DNA from: Chlorobium sp.
Lineage (GTDB): Bacteria; Bacteroidota; Chlorobiia; Chlorobiales; Chlorobiaceae
Length of the DNA stretch: 50,333 bases
Assembly (NCBI GenBank): GCA_028280025.1
Contig: JANQMO010000078.1
Location: 1 to 50,333 of the forward strand
Direction: 5' to 3'
Shown here: one piece after another, positions 1-6,908 of the stretch
How positions within the stretch are numbered: position 1 is the first letter of the stretch
How the letters are laid out: every line of letters begins with the position of its first letter
Translations under genes and position numbers: made by a program
The notes under the pieces: model-generated
What the model was told of the DNA's origin: nothing
Database searches by the model: none
What the model saw: the letters and a program-made list of their open reading frames with translations, nothing else

Positions 1-5
1 AAAAA

Positions 6-97
6 TGTTCGAGGTTCAGCGGAATGACTGTTCGAGCTTTTCCGGAATGGCTGTTCGAAGTTGGGCGGAATTTGTGTTCGAGGTTTGCCGGAACCTA
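6..97. repeat. Four 23-bp tandem repeats
   Basis: Four imperfect copies start at 6, 29, 52 and 75, each built on TGTTCGA followed by about eight variable bases and CGGAA. The exact 23-bp step and the G/C-rich repeated core resemble multiple transposase-binding repeats at the ends of some insertion sequences (IS21-like ends come to mind). No transposase lies inside the window, so the element would sit to the left of base 1. That identity is an inference; the repeat itself is plain in the sequence. Confidence 0.7.
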
Positions 98-210
98 CAG
101 TCAGAGCATTTTTTATCCGAAAAGGCACAGCAGATATGCTCGGATTCGATGTTTTCTCTGGTTAGCGTGATATATGCCATCGCTTTTATTCAACAGCTTG
201 ATGAATGCCG

Positions 211-501
211 CTATTCATGCGGCTCCAACAACGGTTTTTCGTAGACCTCCAGACAGAATCCCTTTGAAAGTGTGTCAATAACTCTCTGTACCAATTTCGC
301 CTGCGGTGACGAAGACTTGATCTGATGTTTCATTGAAGAAAATGAATCAATTTCGACTTTTTCGTTACCCTCGACTATCCATATCCATGAATCCCCCTGA
401 AGGCCGCTTTGCAGGTCTGGGAATTCTGACTTCAGAATTTCAACCAATCTCGAATGAACCTCCGAGTAATGCTCGTCGTAGTGTAGTTCAGCGTATATCA
501 C
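211..501 (-). CDS. Hypothetical protein, 96 aa
   Basis: A 96-residue acidic protein begins with GTG at 501 and ends with TAG at 211. I do not recognise the family. It has no signal peptide or membrane segment; the middle holds a Trp-rich stretch (SWIWIVEG, about residues 38-45) and the C-terminal half looks helical. Its start lies seven bases after the stop of a 19-codon gene-end remnant (509-568), so it may once have been translationally coupled to a gene now lost. The neighbourhood is a toxin-antitoxin graveyard, so a toxin or antitoxin accessory role is possible but unproven. Confidence 0.5.
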   Translation of the reverse strand: MIYAELHYDEHYSEVHSRLVEILKSEFPDLQSGLQGDSWIWIVEGNEKVEIDSFSSMKHQIKSSSPQAKLVQRVIDTLSKGFCLEVYEKPLLEPHE

Positions 502-508
502 TATATCT

Positions 509-568
509 TCAATCGACGTATTCTACATACTTCTCGAAATCCTCTTTCGGCGGCAGTTTGATAAAGCG
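509..568 (-). pseudogene. 3'-end remnant of a lost gene (copy 1)
   Basis: Nineteen codons ending in a TGA at 509 encode a tail with the motif KLPPKEDFEKYVEYVD. An in-frame stop lies immediately upstream, so only the C-terminus survives. The underlying 51 bases (506-556) match 3033-3083 at about 48 of 51 positions. The parent gene is not recognised. Confidence 0.45.
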
Positions 569-593
569 TTAACGTAAAGCGGGACGTTGATCA

Positions 594-734
594 CTATTTG
601 CACAAATCACCCGGAAGAAGAATCTGCTTTACTGCCGATGAAGAGATTCCAAGCAGACGTGCTGCCGTCGCGTAGGTTATAATCCCAGCTTCCTGACAAA
701 CGCAACGGCAAGTACTTTCCTTAACGCTGAGCAT
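594..734 (-). CDS. Possible 46-aa helix-turn-helix fragment
   Basis: A short open frame runs from ATG at 734 to TAG at 594. Its middle (GIITYATAARLLGISSSAVKQ, about residues 17-37) looks like a small helix-turn-helix, similar in style to UPF0175-like antitoxins (ITxxxAAxLLGIS). Homologues of that type are longer and continue past this point, so this could be a truncated antitoxin or a chance frame. It sits just upstream of the gene-end remnant at 509-568. The remaining sequence between 735 and 919 shows no gene. Confidence 0.25.
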   Translation of the reverse strand: MLSVKESTCRCVCQEAGIITYATAARLLGISSSAVKQILLPGDLCK

Positions 735-919
735 GCTTTCACCCTGCTTCCAGCCTGCAAAAAACCTTTATCGGCACCCTTGGAAAAAGGGGGACGATGT
801 TTCTTTTATCTGCCGAACCGCCGGTCCAGTCTCCAGCTCGCCAGGGTGCACCCTTTCTTCAGTTCCTTCATGCAGTTGTCCAGTCCGGGACGCCCTGATT
901 TGACAATTGAACGATGGGT

Positions 920-1222
920 TCAACTCAACGCTTTGAGTCCTTTTCGATCGACAATATCAAGCAACCGCTGGGCAGCTCCACTTGGTTTTTTTTCTCCCCG
1001 CTCCCACTGTTGGACAGTTGTTTTTCCGATACCAAGCATTGCGGCAAATACGGTCTGGCTGACGTGGTTTTCAGTCCGGATTCTTCGGATATCTTCAGCC
1101 TGAAACATCCGTTTTTTCGGCAGACAAAGCGCTTCGACCTGGCGCATGGTAATGTCATCCATTGCCCCGGCTTTAAACAGGTCTTTAGCCATGTCATTGG
1201 CTATATCAAGGATTTCACTCAT
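920..1222 (-). CDS. HigA/XRE-type antitoxin
   Basis: A 100-residue DNA-binding antitoxin. After an acidic N-terminal helix region, the C-terminal half carries an XRE helix-turn-helix at about residues 40-90 with the typical SQTVFAAMLGIGKTTVQQWERG pattern. The layout matches antitoxins that follow RelE/HigB-type toxins and autorepress their operon. The start ATG at 1222 overlaps the end of the upstream toxin frame by 8 bases, which fixes the start and implies coupled translation. The toxin partner is truncated, so this may be an orphan antitoxin. A perfect inverted repeat upstream of the toxin (1409-1425) is a plausible operator. Confidence 0.8.
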   Translation of the reverse strand: MSEILDIANDMAKDLFKAGAMDDITMRQVEALCLPKKRMFQAEDIRRIRTENHVSQTVFAAMLGIGKTTVQQWERGEKKPSGAAQRLLDIVDRKGLKALS

Positions 1223-1400
1223 GATCTTTTATCTCCCAGATTGACTGTTGATTCATCAACTCACCGATGAACAGGCAGCCACCCAAGTCAGCTTCCACTT
1301 GTCCTGCAACAATTTCCTTTGCGGTCTGCAGCAGTAGCGCATCGGAGATTTTTTCCCTGCGCGCCCAGCGATGGAACCACTTGTTTTTGAATGCTCTCAT
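1215..1400 (-). pseudogene. Truncated RelE/HigB-type toxin
   Basis: From ATG at 1400 the frame encodes 61 residues. The first 44 match the usual start of this toxin family (FKNKWFHRWARREKISD, then a GQVEADLGGCLF stretch). Family members run to roughly 105-115 residues and continue after that stretch with a conserved RxARPGxGKxGGYR-type segment. Here that part is absent and replaced by 17 unrelated residues up to the TGA at 1215. The simplest reading is an internal deletion with a junction near 1269 that removed the catalytic half but kept the antitoxin. The homology is from family knowledge; the missing segment is seen directly. Confidence 0.65.
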
Positions 1401-1408
1401 GCTTAAAC

Positions 1409-1425
1409 ATATCACTCGGTGATAT
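1409..1425. promoter_or_regulatory. Perfect inverted repeat, probable TA operator
   Basis: ATATCAC-TCG-GTGATAT has two perfect 7-base arms around a 3-base centre and ends 9 bases before the toxin start at 1400. Position and symmetry fit an autoregulatory site for the XRE antitoxin encoded downstream. Confidence 0.5.
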
Positions 1426-1592
1426 AGTTCGCAAGCATTTTTTTTCAGAGGAGCATCTACAGGGGTAATGAGACTACGCACATTTCGACAACAAGAGAGC
1501 GTAACGTAGAAAGTAATCCATATTCAAAAAATTGAATTGCCGACTGCCGACCGAAGACTACCTACTGACTTCCTTCTCGTCACTGGTCACTT

Positions 1593-1636
1593 GTCACTGG
1601 CCGAAAGCCGCAGTCACTCGTCACTCTTTCAATAGA
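1593..1636. repeat. Dispersed intergenic repeat (copy 1)
   Basis: A tract built on GTCACTGGCCGAA-GCCGCAGTC followed by CTCGTCACT and TTCAAT recurs almost unchanged at 2999-3042. Both copies are non-coding and flanked by remnants. It looks like a short dispersed spacer repeat of this genome. Confidence 0.55.
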
Positions 1637-1712
1637 CTTTCCAGCTTTTTTCCATGACGCCCTTTTTGCTCCCGCTTGTAATCGCTTTTGAACTTTGATG
1701 TGTATACTTAAA

Positions 1713-1880
1713 GGCACCTCTAAAAAGTGTCATGAGTCCCAATTGCATCGGGATGCAAGGCGAACGGAGTCCCGATTCTATCGGGAGAGTGTCCCGACAA
1801 GTCGGGACATGAGGATTTCGATCCCGACAGGTCGGGACAACGATGTAATTGAAGCGCGGAATAAATAAATAGCGGTGCCC
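1713..1880. mobile_element. MITE-like element with nested palindromes (copy 1)
   Basis: The ends are GGCACCTCTAAAAA on the left and ATAGCGGTGCCC on the right, imperfect inverted copies of each other. Both ends and part of the interior (AAGGCGRACGGA and GCGCG-AAYAAA) match the 116-bp element at 12789-12904, so I place them in one family. The middle differs: it carries three palindromes of the form TCCCGA..TCGGGA at 1770-1786, 1791-1808 and 1822-1837. No transposase is encoded and no clear target duplication is visible. Together with its flanks it occupies the gene-free stretch 1481-1926. Confidence 0.6.
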
Positions 1881-1926
1881 TCAAGTTGTCAGGCTTTTCT
1901 CATTCATTACTTCTCAGGATCGCACG

Positions 1927-2118
1927 TTACTTGCCCTGAGCTTTCTCCATCTGATGCTGATCGGAAGGATCGATAATTTTCGGCTTGCCATCCTGCCAGA
2001 CGACAGCATATTGTCCAAGTCGTTTTTTCTTTTCAAAGGCATTCTTCACCGCTTTCTGAAGAGCCGCTAATGCAAGCTGCCCCTCTTTCGATGGGCCTGT
2101 TTTCTGAGTAACAATCAT
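1927..2118 (-). CDS. Small partner of zeta-toxin-like kinase, 63 aa
   Basis: A 63-residue basic protein, rich in Lys, that starts at ATG 2118 and overlaps the stop of the zeta-like gene by four bases (ATGA). The middle (ALAALQKAVKNAFEKKKRLGQ) should form one amphipathic helix, followed by a short strand-like QYAVVWQDGKPKII. I do not recognise the family. The coupled position next to a zeta-type kinase suggests the antitoxin, although many epsilon-type antitoxins are encoded upstream. That role is inference. Confidence 0.6.
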   Translation of the reverse strand: MIVTQKTGPSKEGQLALAALQKAVKNAFEKKKRLGQYAVVWQDGKPKIIDPSDQHQMEKAQGK

Positions 2119-2687
2119 TTGTAAGACTCCTGTAATAACAACTGATAATGTTCTTGATGCAAGACGTTACGGCTTGTGCCCTTTTGCTCGAAAACCAGAA
2201 TGGGAGTACTCCCATCGTTCATAAAACAAAAACAGTGATCCACGCGATAACTGTATTGCTCAAATAGATTGCGCAAACTCCGGGGAAAACGGCGCTCGAT
2301 ATCCGAAATCGATATGTTATGCCCCCCGGTAGCTACACGTTCAGCTACGCGCATTTTCGAAAGTTCTACGGATGGCAACGCCAGATAGAGCAAAACAGTG
2401 TGCCAACCATCTGACCGCAGACGCTCAATGAGTTGCAAATAGGTACGACCGGAAAGGGTTGTCTCAAAAGCAAAATCTTCACATTGCTCAATACGTTCGG
2501 CTACTTCCTGTAAAAAAATCCGGCTCGCAGCTATCAGTTCCTTCTCTGGAACAAATGGAGACAAGCCCGCAGCAATCAGATCAGCATTAATGAAACGGTC
2601 ACACTCAGCGACACCCGGCAGATACTCAAGAGCAAAGGTTGTTTTCCCTGCCCCATTTGGTCCGGCAATAATCCAGCAGGTTGGCAT
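2115..2687 (-). CDS. Zeta-toxin-like P-loop kinase
   Basis: A 190-residue member of the zeta toxin / predicted ABC-type ATPase group. It begins with a Walker A motif (GPNGAGKTT, residues 9-17), followed by the NADLIAAGLSP segment and the FETTLSGR segment that are typical of the family. Zeta toxins phosphorylate UDP-N-acetylglucosamine precursors; chromosomal relatives such as this one are less well characterised, so the substrate is not certain. The length is normal and the frame intact. It is followed by a four-base-overlapping small gene, giving a two-gene unit. An 8+8 inverted repeat lies about 95 bases upstream. Confidence 0.8.
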   Translation of the reverse strand: MPTCWIIAGPNGAGKTTFALEYLPGVAECDRFINADLIAAGLSPFVPEKELIAASRIFLQEVAERIEQCEDFAFETTLSGRTYLQLIERLRSDGWHTVLLYLALPSVELSKMRVAERVATGGHNISISDIERRFPRSLRNLFEQYSYRVDHCFCFMNDGSTPILVFEQKGTSRNVLHQEHYQLLLQESYK

Positions 2688-2782
2688 GGGCTGTTCTCAG
2701 TTTCCATACATTGATTATGTTCACATCGATATCCGCCAGGTAATCCTGAAGGATACTTTAAAATAACCGGTTCTAGCTGTTG

Positions 2783-2799
2783 AACCTCATCATGAGGTT
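2783..2799. promoter_or_regulatory. Inverted repeat upstream of zeta-like gene
   Basis: AACCTCAT-C-ATGAGGTT is a perfect palindrome with 8-base arms, about 95 bases upstream of the kinase start at 2687. It could be an operator of the toxin-antitoxin unit. A role in a small hairpin RNA end is the alternative. Confidence 0.35.
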
Positions 2800-3282
2800 G
2801 TAAATCAGTTGACGAGAATCACCAGATATCCGTCATCGAAAAGCCAGAGCAGCCGAAACTCATTGTTATTTTGTGCCGCATCGACTTAAGTGGTTCCCGG
2901 CTGACTGCCGGGACAAAGCTTACATACATCCGATCATATTTGTCCTTTACTTGCCGTGGACAAAACCGTATAGCAAGAAAAGCAAAGGGTTTGGCTATGT
3001 CACTGGCCGAAGGCCGCAGTCGCTCGTCACTATCTTCAATCGACGTACTCGACAAACTTCTCGAAATCCTCTTTCGGCGGCAGCTTGATGCCTCCAGAAG
3101 TACCGACAGGCACGCTGCGATCGCAGAGATCGGGATTGATCGTGGAAAACCCATGGCATATCTTCTCTCGGGGCAAGCAGCCGCAACGAACGGACGACCT
3201 TGAACAGGCAGCCGTCGCAGGAAGGTTTCCGGCAACGGCCAAAAAAACAGTCAACAAGCAGCATAAACCTTATCCCTTCGCG
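2800..3282. other. Gene-free remnant region
   Basis: No convincing gene is present. The stretch contains the second copy of the dispersed intergenic repeat (2999-3042) and, directly after it, the second copy of the KLPPKEDFEKFVEYVD gene end (3036-3090 on the minus strand). Around that copy the in-frame sequence reads further (DLCDRSVPVGTSGGIKLPP), so slightly more of the parent gene survives here than at 509-568. All longer open frames overlap each other on both strands and look like noise. Confidence 0.5.
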
Positions 3283-5943
3283 TCATTGCAGCTTCTCCCT
3301 CACAGCTTCCTCGAACACCTTGATCGCATCGGGAATACCTGCCGGGTTCCTGCCGCCGGCCGTCGCAAGTCCCGGTTTTCCGCCGCCGCCGCCCTGGACC
3401 TTCGAGGCGGCTTTTTTGACCAGTTCACCGGCATTTATGCCGCATTCACTGATTGCTTCATCGCCTGCAAAGCCGACCAGTGTAACCTTTCCATTCTCTT
3501 CGCCCGCAAGCAGACCGACTCCGCGGCCTATTTTTTCCCGAAGAAACTGCCCCAGACTGCGCAGGGTATCAGCCCCGGCATCATCCTGTTTCATGACGAA
3601 GATCCTGCAGCCGTTCACCGTCTCAGCCTGGTCCATCCGGTTGAGAGCCTGGTCGAGCAACAGCGAAAGGCGCATGTCCTGCACCTCCTTTTCAAGCGCT
3701 TTCCTTTCCTCGAGAAGTTCCTGGACACGGCTGGCGAGGCTTTCTTCAGCACCTGTTTTCAGCAACTGACGAACCTGCTGCAGTTCCTGGTATTCGCCCC
3801 AGAGCAGTTCCTCGGCAGCTCTGCCTGTTATGGCCTCGATCCTTCGAATCCCGGACGCGATCGAAGATTCACTGACAATCTTGAAGAGCCCGATCTTGCC
3901 GACATTGCTGACGTGCGTCCCGCCGCACAGCTCTACCGACACCCCCGGCACTTCCACAACCCGGACACGATCCGCATATTTGTCGCCGAAGAACGCCAGC
4001 GCCCCTTTCTCGAGAGCTTCCTCGTAAGGAACGTCAACATGCTTGACCAGTTCGGCCGTCTCCCGAATACGCTCGTTCACTTCGGCTTCTACCGCTTCGA
4101 GTTCACGGGCGGTCACTTTCTCGAAGTGGCTGAAATCAAAACGCAGCCTTTCGGGACCGACCAGCGAACCTTTCTGCTGGACATGCTCTCCCAGCACTTT
4201 TCTCAAAGCCGCATGCAGAAGATGCGTCGCGGTATGGTTCCGTTCCGTTGCTTCCCTCGAATCCCGGTCGACACTGGCATTGACGGGAACAGGTCTCTTG
4301 AAATCAATGCCGGACGGGTCGATCTCTTCTCCGTTGCGACGATCGAGAACCCTGCCGATGACATGTATGATCACGTCGCCGTCCTTCTGCGTATCGACAA
4401 CCTCGACCCGATGGCGTTCACCCTCGATAGAACCCTTGTCGCCTGTCTGTCCACCGCTTTCGGCATAGAAGGGCGTTCGGTCCAGCACAAGCTGCAGTTT
4501 GCCGCCGGCCTGTTTCACCCCGATAACGCGGGCGTCACATGCAAGCGTCTCATATCCAACAAAGTCCGACGGCGCCTGATCATCCAGCCACAACCACTCC
4601 CCCTCGTCACCGGCAATCTGCTGCTTTTCTCTCCGGTCTTTTCGTGCTCTTTCTTTCTGCTCCAGCATACACGCCTCGAAACCCTCCTCGTCAACCCTCA
4701 ATCCCTCTTCGGAAGCCATGAGACGCGTCAGGTCAAGCGGAAAACCGTAGGTATCATACAGACGGAAGGCGTCTTCACCCTGAACAACCTTTGCGCCGGA
4801 AGCTTTGAGTGCAGTTGTGATTTCCCCGAATATTTCGATTCCCCGGTCAAGGGTGACGAGAAAACTCTCTTCTTCAGACCGGATGATTTTTTCTACCGTT
4901 TCCTGCTGCTTTCTCAATTCCGGAAAAACTTCGCCCATCGTCCCGGCGATGACGCCGGCAAGGCGATAGAGCATCGGCTGGTGCCAGTCGAGCTTTCTCG
5001 CGTAGCGTACCGCCCGGCGAAGAATTCTGCGCAGCACGTATCCGCGCCCCTCGTTGCTCGGCACGGCCCCGTCGGTTATCGCAAACGTGAGCGTTCTGGC
5101 ATGATCGGCAATCACCCGCATGGCGATGTCCCGGTCATCATCGAGCGACGCCTTGTAGGTCACACCGGTTATGCCGGTAATCGCCTCGAACAGCGGCGAA
5201 AAAATGTCGCTGTCGTAATTGGAATGTTTACCCTGCAGTACTGCCGTGATCCGCTCGAAACCCATGCCGGTGTCGACATGCTTTTTTGGAAGGGGATCCA
5301 GGGAACCGTCCATTTTCCGGTCGTACTGGATAAAAACAAGGTTCCAGAGCTCTATGACCCTGTGATTCCCTGCATTGACCAGTTCCTTTCCGGATAGATC
5401 GGGGGTGAGATCGATGTGAATTTCAGAACAGGGGCCGCAGGGGCCGGTTTCCCCCATCTCCCAGAAATTGTCTTCCTCACCGAATTTCATGACATGGGAC
5501 GGATCGATATCGGTTTCGGCCTTCCAGATGTCGAGGCTCTCCTGGTCATCCTTGTAGACGGTAGCGTAAAGACGCTCTTTGGGAAGTTTCCAGACACCGG
5601 TCAGGAGTTCCCATGCCCAGACGATCGCCTCTTTTTTGTAGTAGTCGCCAAACGACCAGTTGCCGAGCATCTCGAAGAAGGTATGGTGATAGGTATCCCT
5701 CCCTACATCCTCGAGATCGTTATGCTTGCCCGAGGCCCGGATGCATTTCTGGGTGTCGACAGCTCTCCTGTAGGGCCGGGAACCCTTGTCAAGAAACACA
5801 TCCTTGAACTGGTTCATCCCTGCGTTGGTAAAAAGCAGTGTCGGGTCCTCCGCCGGGATAACCGGGGCGGAACGGACAACGGCATGATCCTTCTTTGCAA
5901 AAAAATCAAGAAACGACCGGCGAATTTCTCTGGACGACTTCAT
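3283..5943 (-). CDS. alaS: Alanine--tRNA ligase
   Basis: An 886-residue class II synthetase that charges tRNA-Ala. The N-terminal catalytic core is clear (LLFTNAGMNQFKDVF near residue 40; HHTFFEMLGNWSFGDYYKKEA near residue 90). The editing domain carries the zinc-binding HxxxH (HTATH) and the CGGTH motif. The C-terminal part ends with the glycine-rich GGGGGKPGLATAGG of the C-Ala domain. The ATG at 5943 is chosen because the conserved start MKSSREIRRSFLDFF begins there; an upstream extension to 5976 adds eleven unconserved residues. It is transcribed alone. The length matches the family. Confidence 0.97.
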   Translation of the reverse strand: MKSSREIRRSFLDFFAKKDHAVVRSAPVIPAEDPTLLFTNAGMNQFKDVFLDKGSRPYRRAVDTQKCIRASGKHNDLEDVGRDTYHHTFFEMLGNWSFGDYYKKEAIVWAWELLTGVWKLPKERLYATVYKDDQESLDIWKAETDIDPSHVMKFGEEDNFWEMGETGPCGPCSEIHIDLTPDLSGKELVNAGNHRVIELWNLVFIQYDRKMDGSLDPLPKKHVDTGMGFERITAVLQGKHSNYDSDIFSPLFEAITGITGVTYKASLDDDRDIAMRVIADHARTLTFAITDGAVPSNEGRGYVLRRILRRAVRYARKLDWHQPMLYRLAGVIAGTMGEVFPELRKQQETVEKIIRSEEESFLVTLDRGIEIFGEITTALKASGAKVVQGEDAFRLYDTYGFPLDLTRLMASEEGLRVDEEGFEACMLEQKERARKDRREKQQIAGDEGEWLWLDDQAPSDFVGYETLACDARVIGVKQAGGKLQLVLDRTPFYAESGGQTGDKGSIEGERHRVEVVDTQKDGDVIIHVIGRVLDRRNGEEIDPSGIDFKRPVPVNASVDRDSREATERNHTATHLLHAALRKVLGEHVQQKGSLVGPERLRFDFSHFEKVTARELEAVEAEVNERIRETAELVKHVDVPYEEALEKGALAFFGDKYADRVRVVEVPGVSVELCGGTHVSNVGKIGLFKIVSESSIASGIRRIEAITGRAAEELLWGEYQELQQVRQLLKTGAEESLASRVQELLEERKALEKEVQDMRLSLLLDQALNRMDQAETVNGCRIFVMKQDDAGADTLRSLGQFLREKIGRGVGLLAGEENGKVTLVGFAGDEAISECGINAGELVKKAASKVQGGGGGKPGLATAGGRNPAGIPDAIKVFEEAVREKLQ

Positions 5944-6176
5944 GAAACACCTGTTTTCTACAATTGTTTGCTGCACCCTGAAAAAGGGATTGCAGCCCTC
6001 TCAAGCGCCAAAAGCACTGCGTAATGTAACAAAATTGACGGGGATTTTTCTCCCCTCGAAGCAGAGCGCGCGTTTCATGCGAGGCGAAAGTGTGCCATGA
6101 ATAATCGGGATCGATATTCATGGTTTTCATTTTTTTTGATAAACTATAAGTTATTTCCCATTATGAGGCCCAGACT

Positions 6177-6731
6177 ATGAACGATATCGAGCACGCACTT
6201 GAATGGACGAGACAGCCGGTTCCGGATGTCTTCCATGAACTCAATCCTTCGCAGCAGAAAAAGATCGTCGCATATATCGAAAATCTGGTCAGTTCCAAAA
6301 CAGACGGATTCGAGGAGCTGTACCATGCAATCGGCATGATCGTCAAATACATCCCCCATTTTGTGGTGATCCCGCTGATGGTCGATCATATCAAACCGCA
6401 GATAGCTGCCGGCGTCTGCAGGAAAATGAGCGTCGAACAGGCTGCCAGCTACGCAAACGACCTGCCTCTGGAATATTTCAGCGAGGTGTCACGACACCTC
6501 GATAACCAGTTGATGTCCGACATTCTCTCGAAAATGAAAAAGCATCGGGCAGAAAAGTTCATCCACTACGAACTGCAGCACCATCTTTTACACATGCTCG
6601 ACATTGCAGGCCATCTCAACGACCACATGCTGAACGTAACGGCAAGGCTCGTCACTCTGCCGGAGCACGATGACGATCTCGTCAATCACCCCCACAAAGA
6701 GATTATCGAGAGGTTGAGAGGAATGCAGTAA
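6177..6731 (+). CDS. Conserved-looking helical hypothetical protein, 184 aa
   Basis: A 184-residue, His-rich, apparently all-helical soluble protein with no signal peptide. The central part (IPLMVDHIKPQIAAGVCRKMS, then a DILSKMKKHRAEKF helix) recalls the superhelical repeats of MgtE N-domains, in which pairs of helices carry short acidic ends; this is a resemblance only. It is divergent from alaS and stands alone. Ten bases of the MITE-family end (GGGCACCTCT) follow its stop at 6748-6757. Function unknown. Confidence 0.7.
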   Translation: MNDIEHALEWTRQPVPDVFHELNPSQQKKIVAYIENLVSSKTDGFEELYHAIGMIVKYIPHFVVIPLMVDHIKPQIAAGVCRKMSVEQAASYANDLPLEYFSEVSRHLDNQLMSDILSKMKKHRAEKFIHYELQHHLLHMLDIAGHLNDHMLNVTARLVTLPEHDDDLVNHPHKEIIERLRGMQ

Positions 6732-6908
6732 GGACCGAACGTTTTAGGGGCACCTCTGCCGATCTTCTGCCTGAATACGGTTTACCTTTCCGCCCATTCC
6801 TCGCTGCACAAAGGAACCGCCCTCCATATCGTATATTAGAAAAGCTGACCCTGGCTTTATCGTATCAGATTCGACGTCCCCACTCAATCACTTAACGAGA
6901 TTTCCACA

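Noticed and set aside
1791..1837. Palindromes considered as a CRISPR-like array
   Set aside because: The units are themselves palindromic, vary in length and spacing and have no unique spacers of constant size, so this is a nested repeat and not a CRISPR array.
2871..3203. A 110-codon plus-strand frame near the second gene-end remnant
   Set aside because: It overlaps other frames on both strands, contains the dispersed repeat and has no recognisable domain.
3085..5397. A 770-codon open frame on the plus strand across alaS
   Set aside because: It is the antisense shadow of a clear alanyl-tRNA synthetase; the translated product has no domain pattern and is rich in Phe and Arg as expected for an opposite-strand frame.
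5970..5996. Hairpin in the alaS leader
   Set aside because: The stem is short with bulges and no T run; too weak to claim an attenuator or a T-box.
6748..6757. GGGCACCTCT matching the MITE-family end
   Set aside because: Only ten bases match and no partner end follows; too short to call an element on its own.
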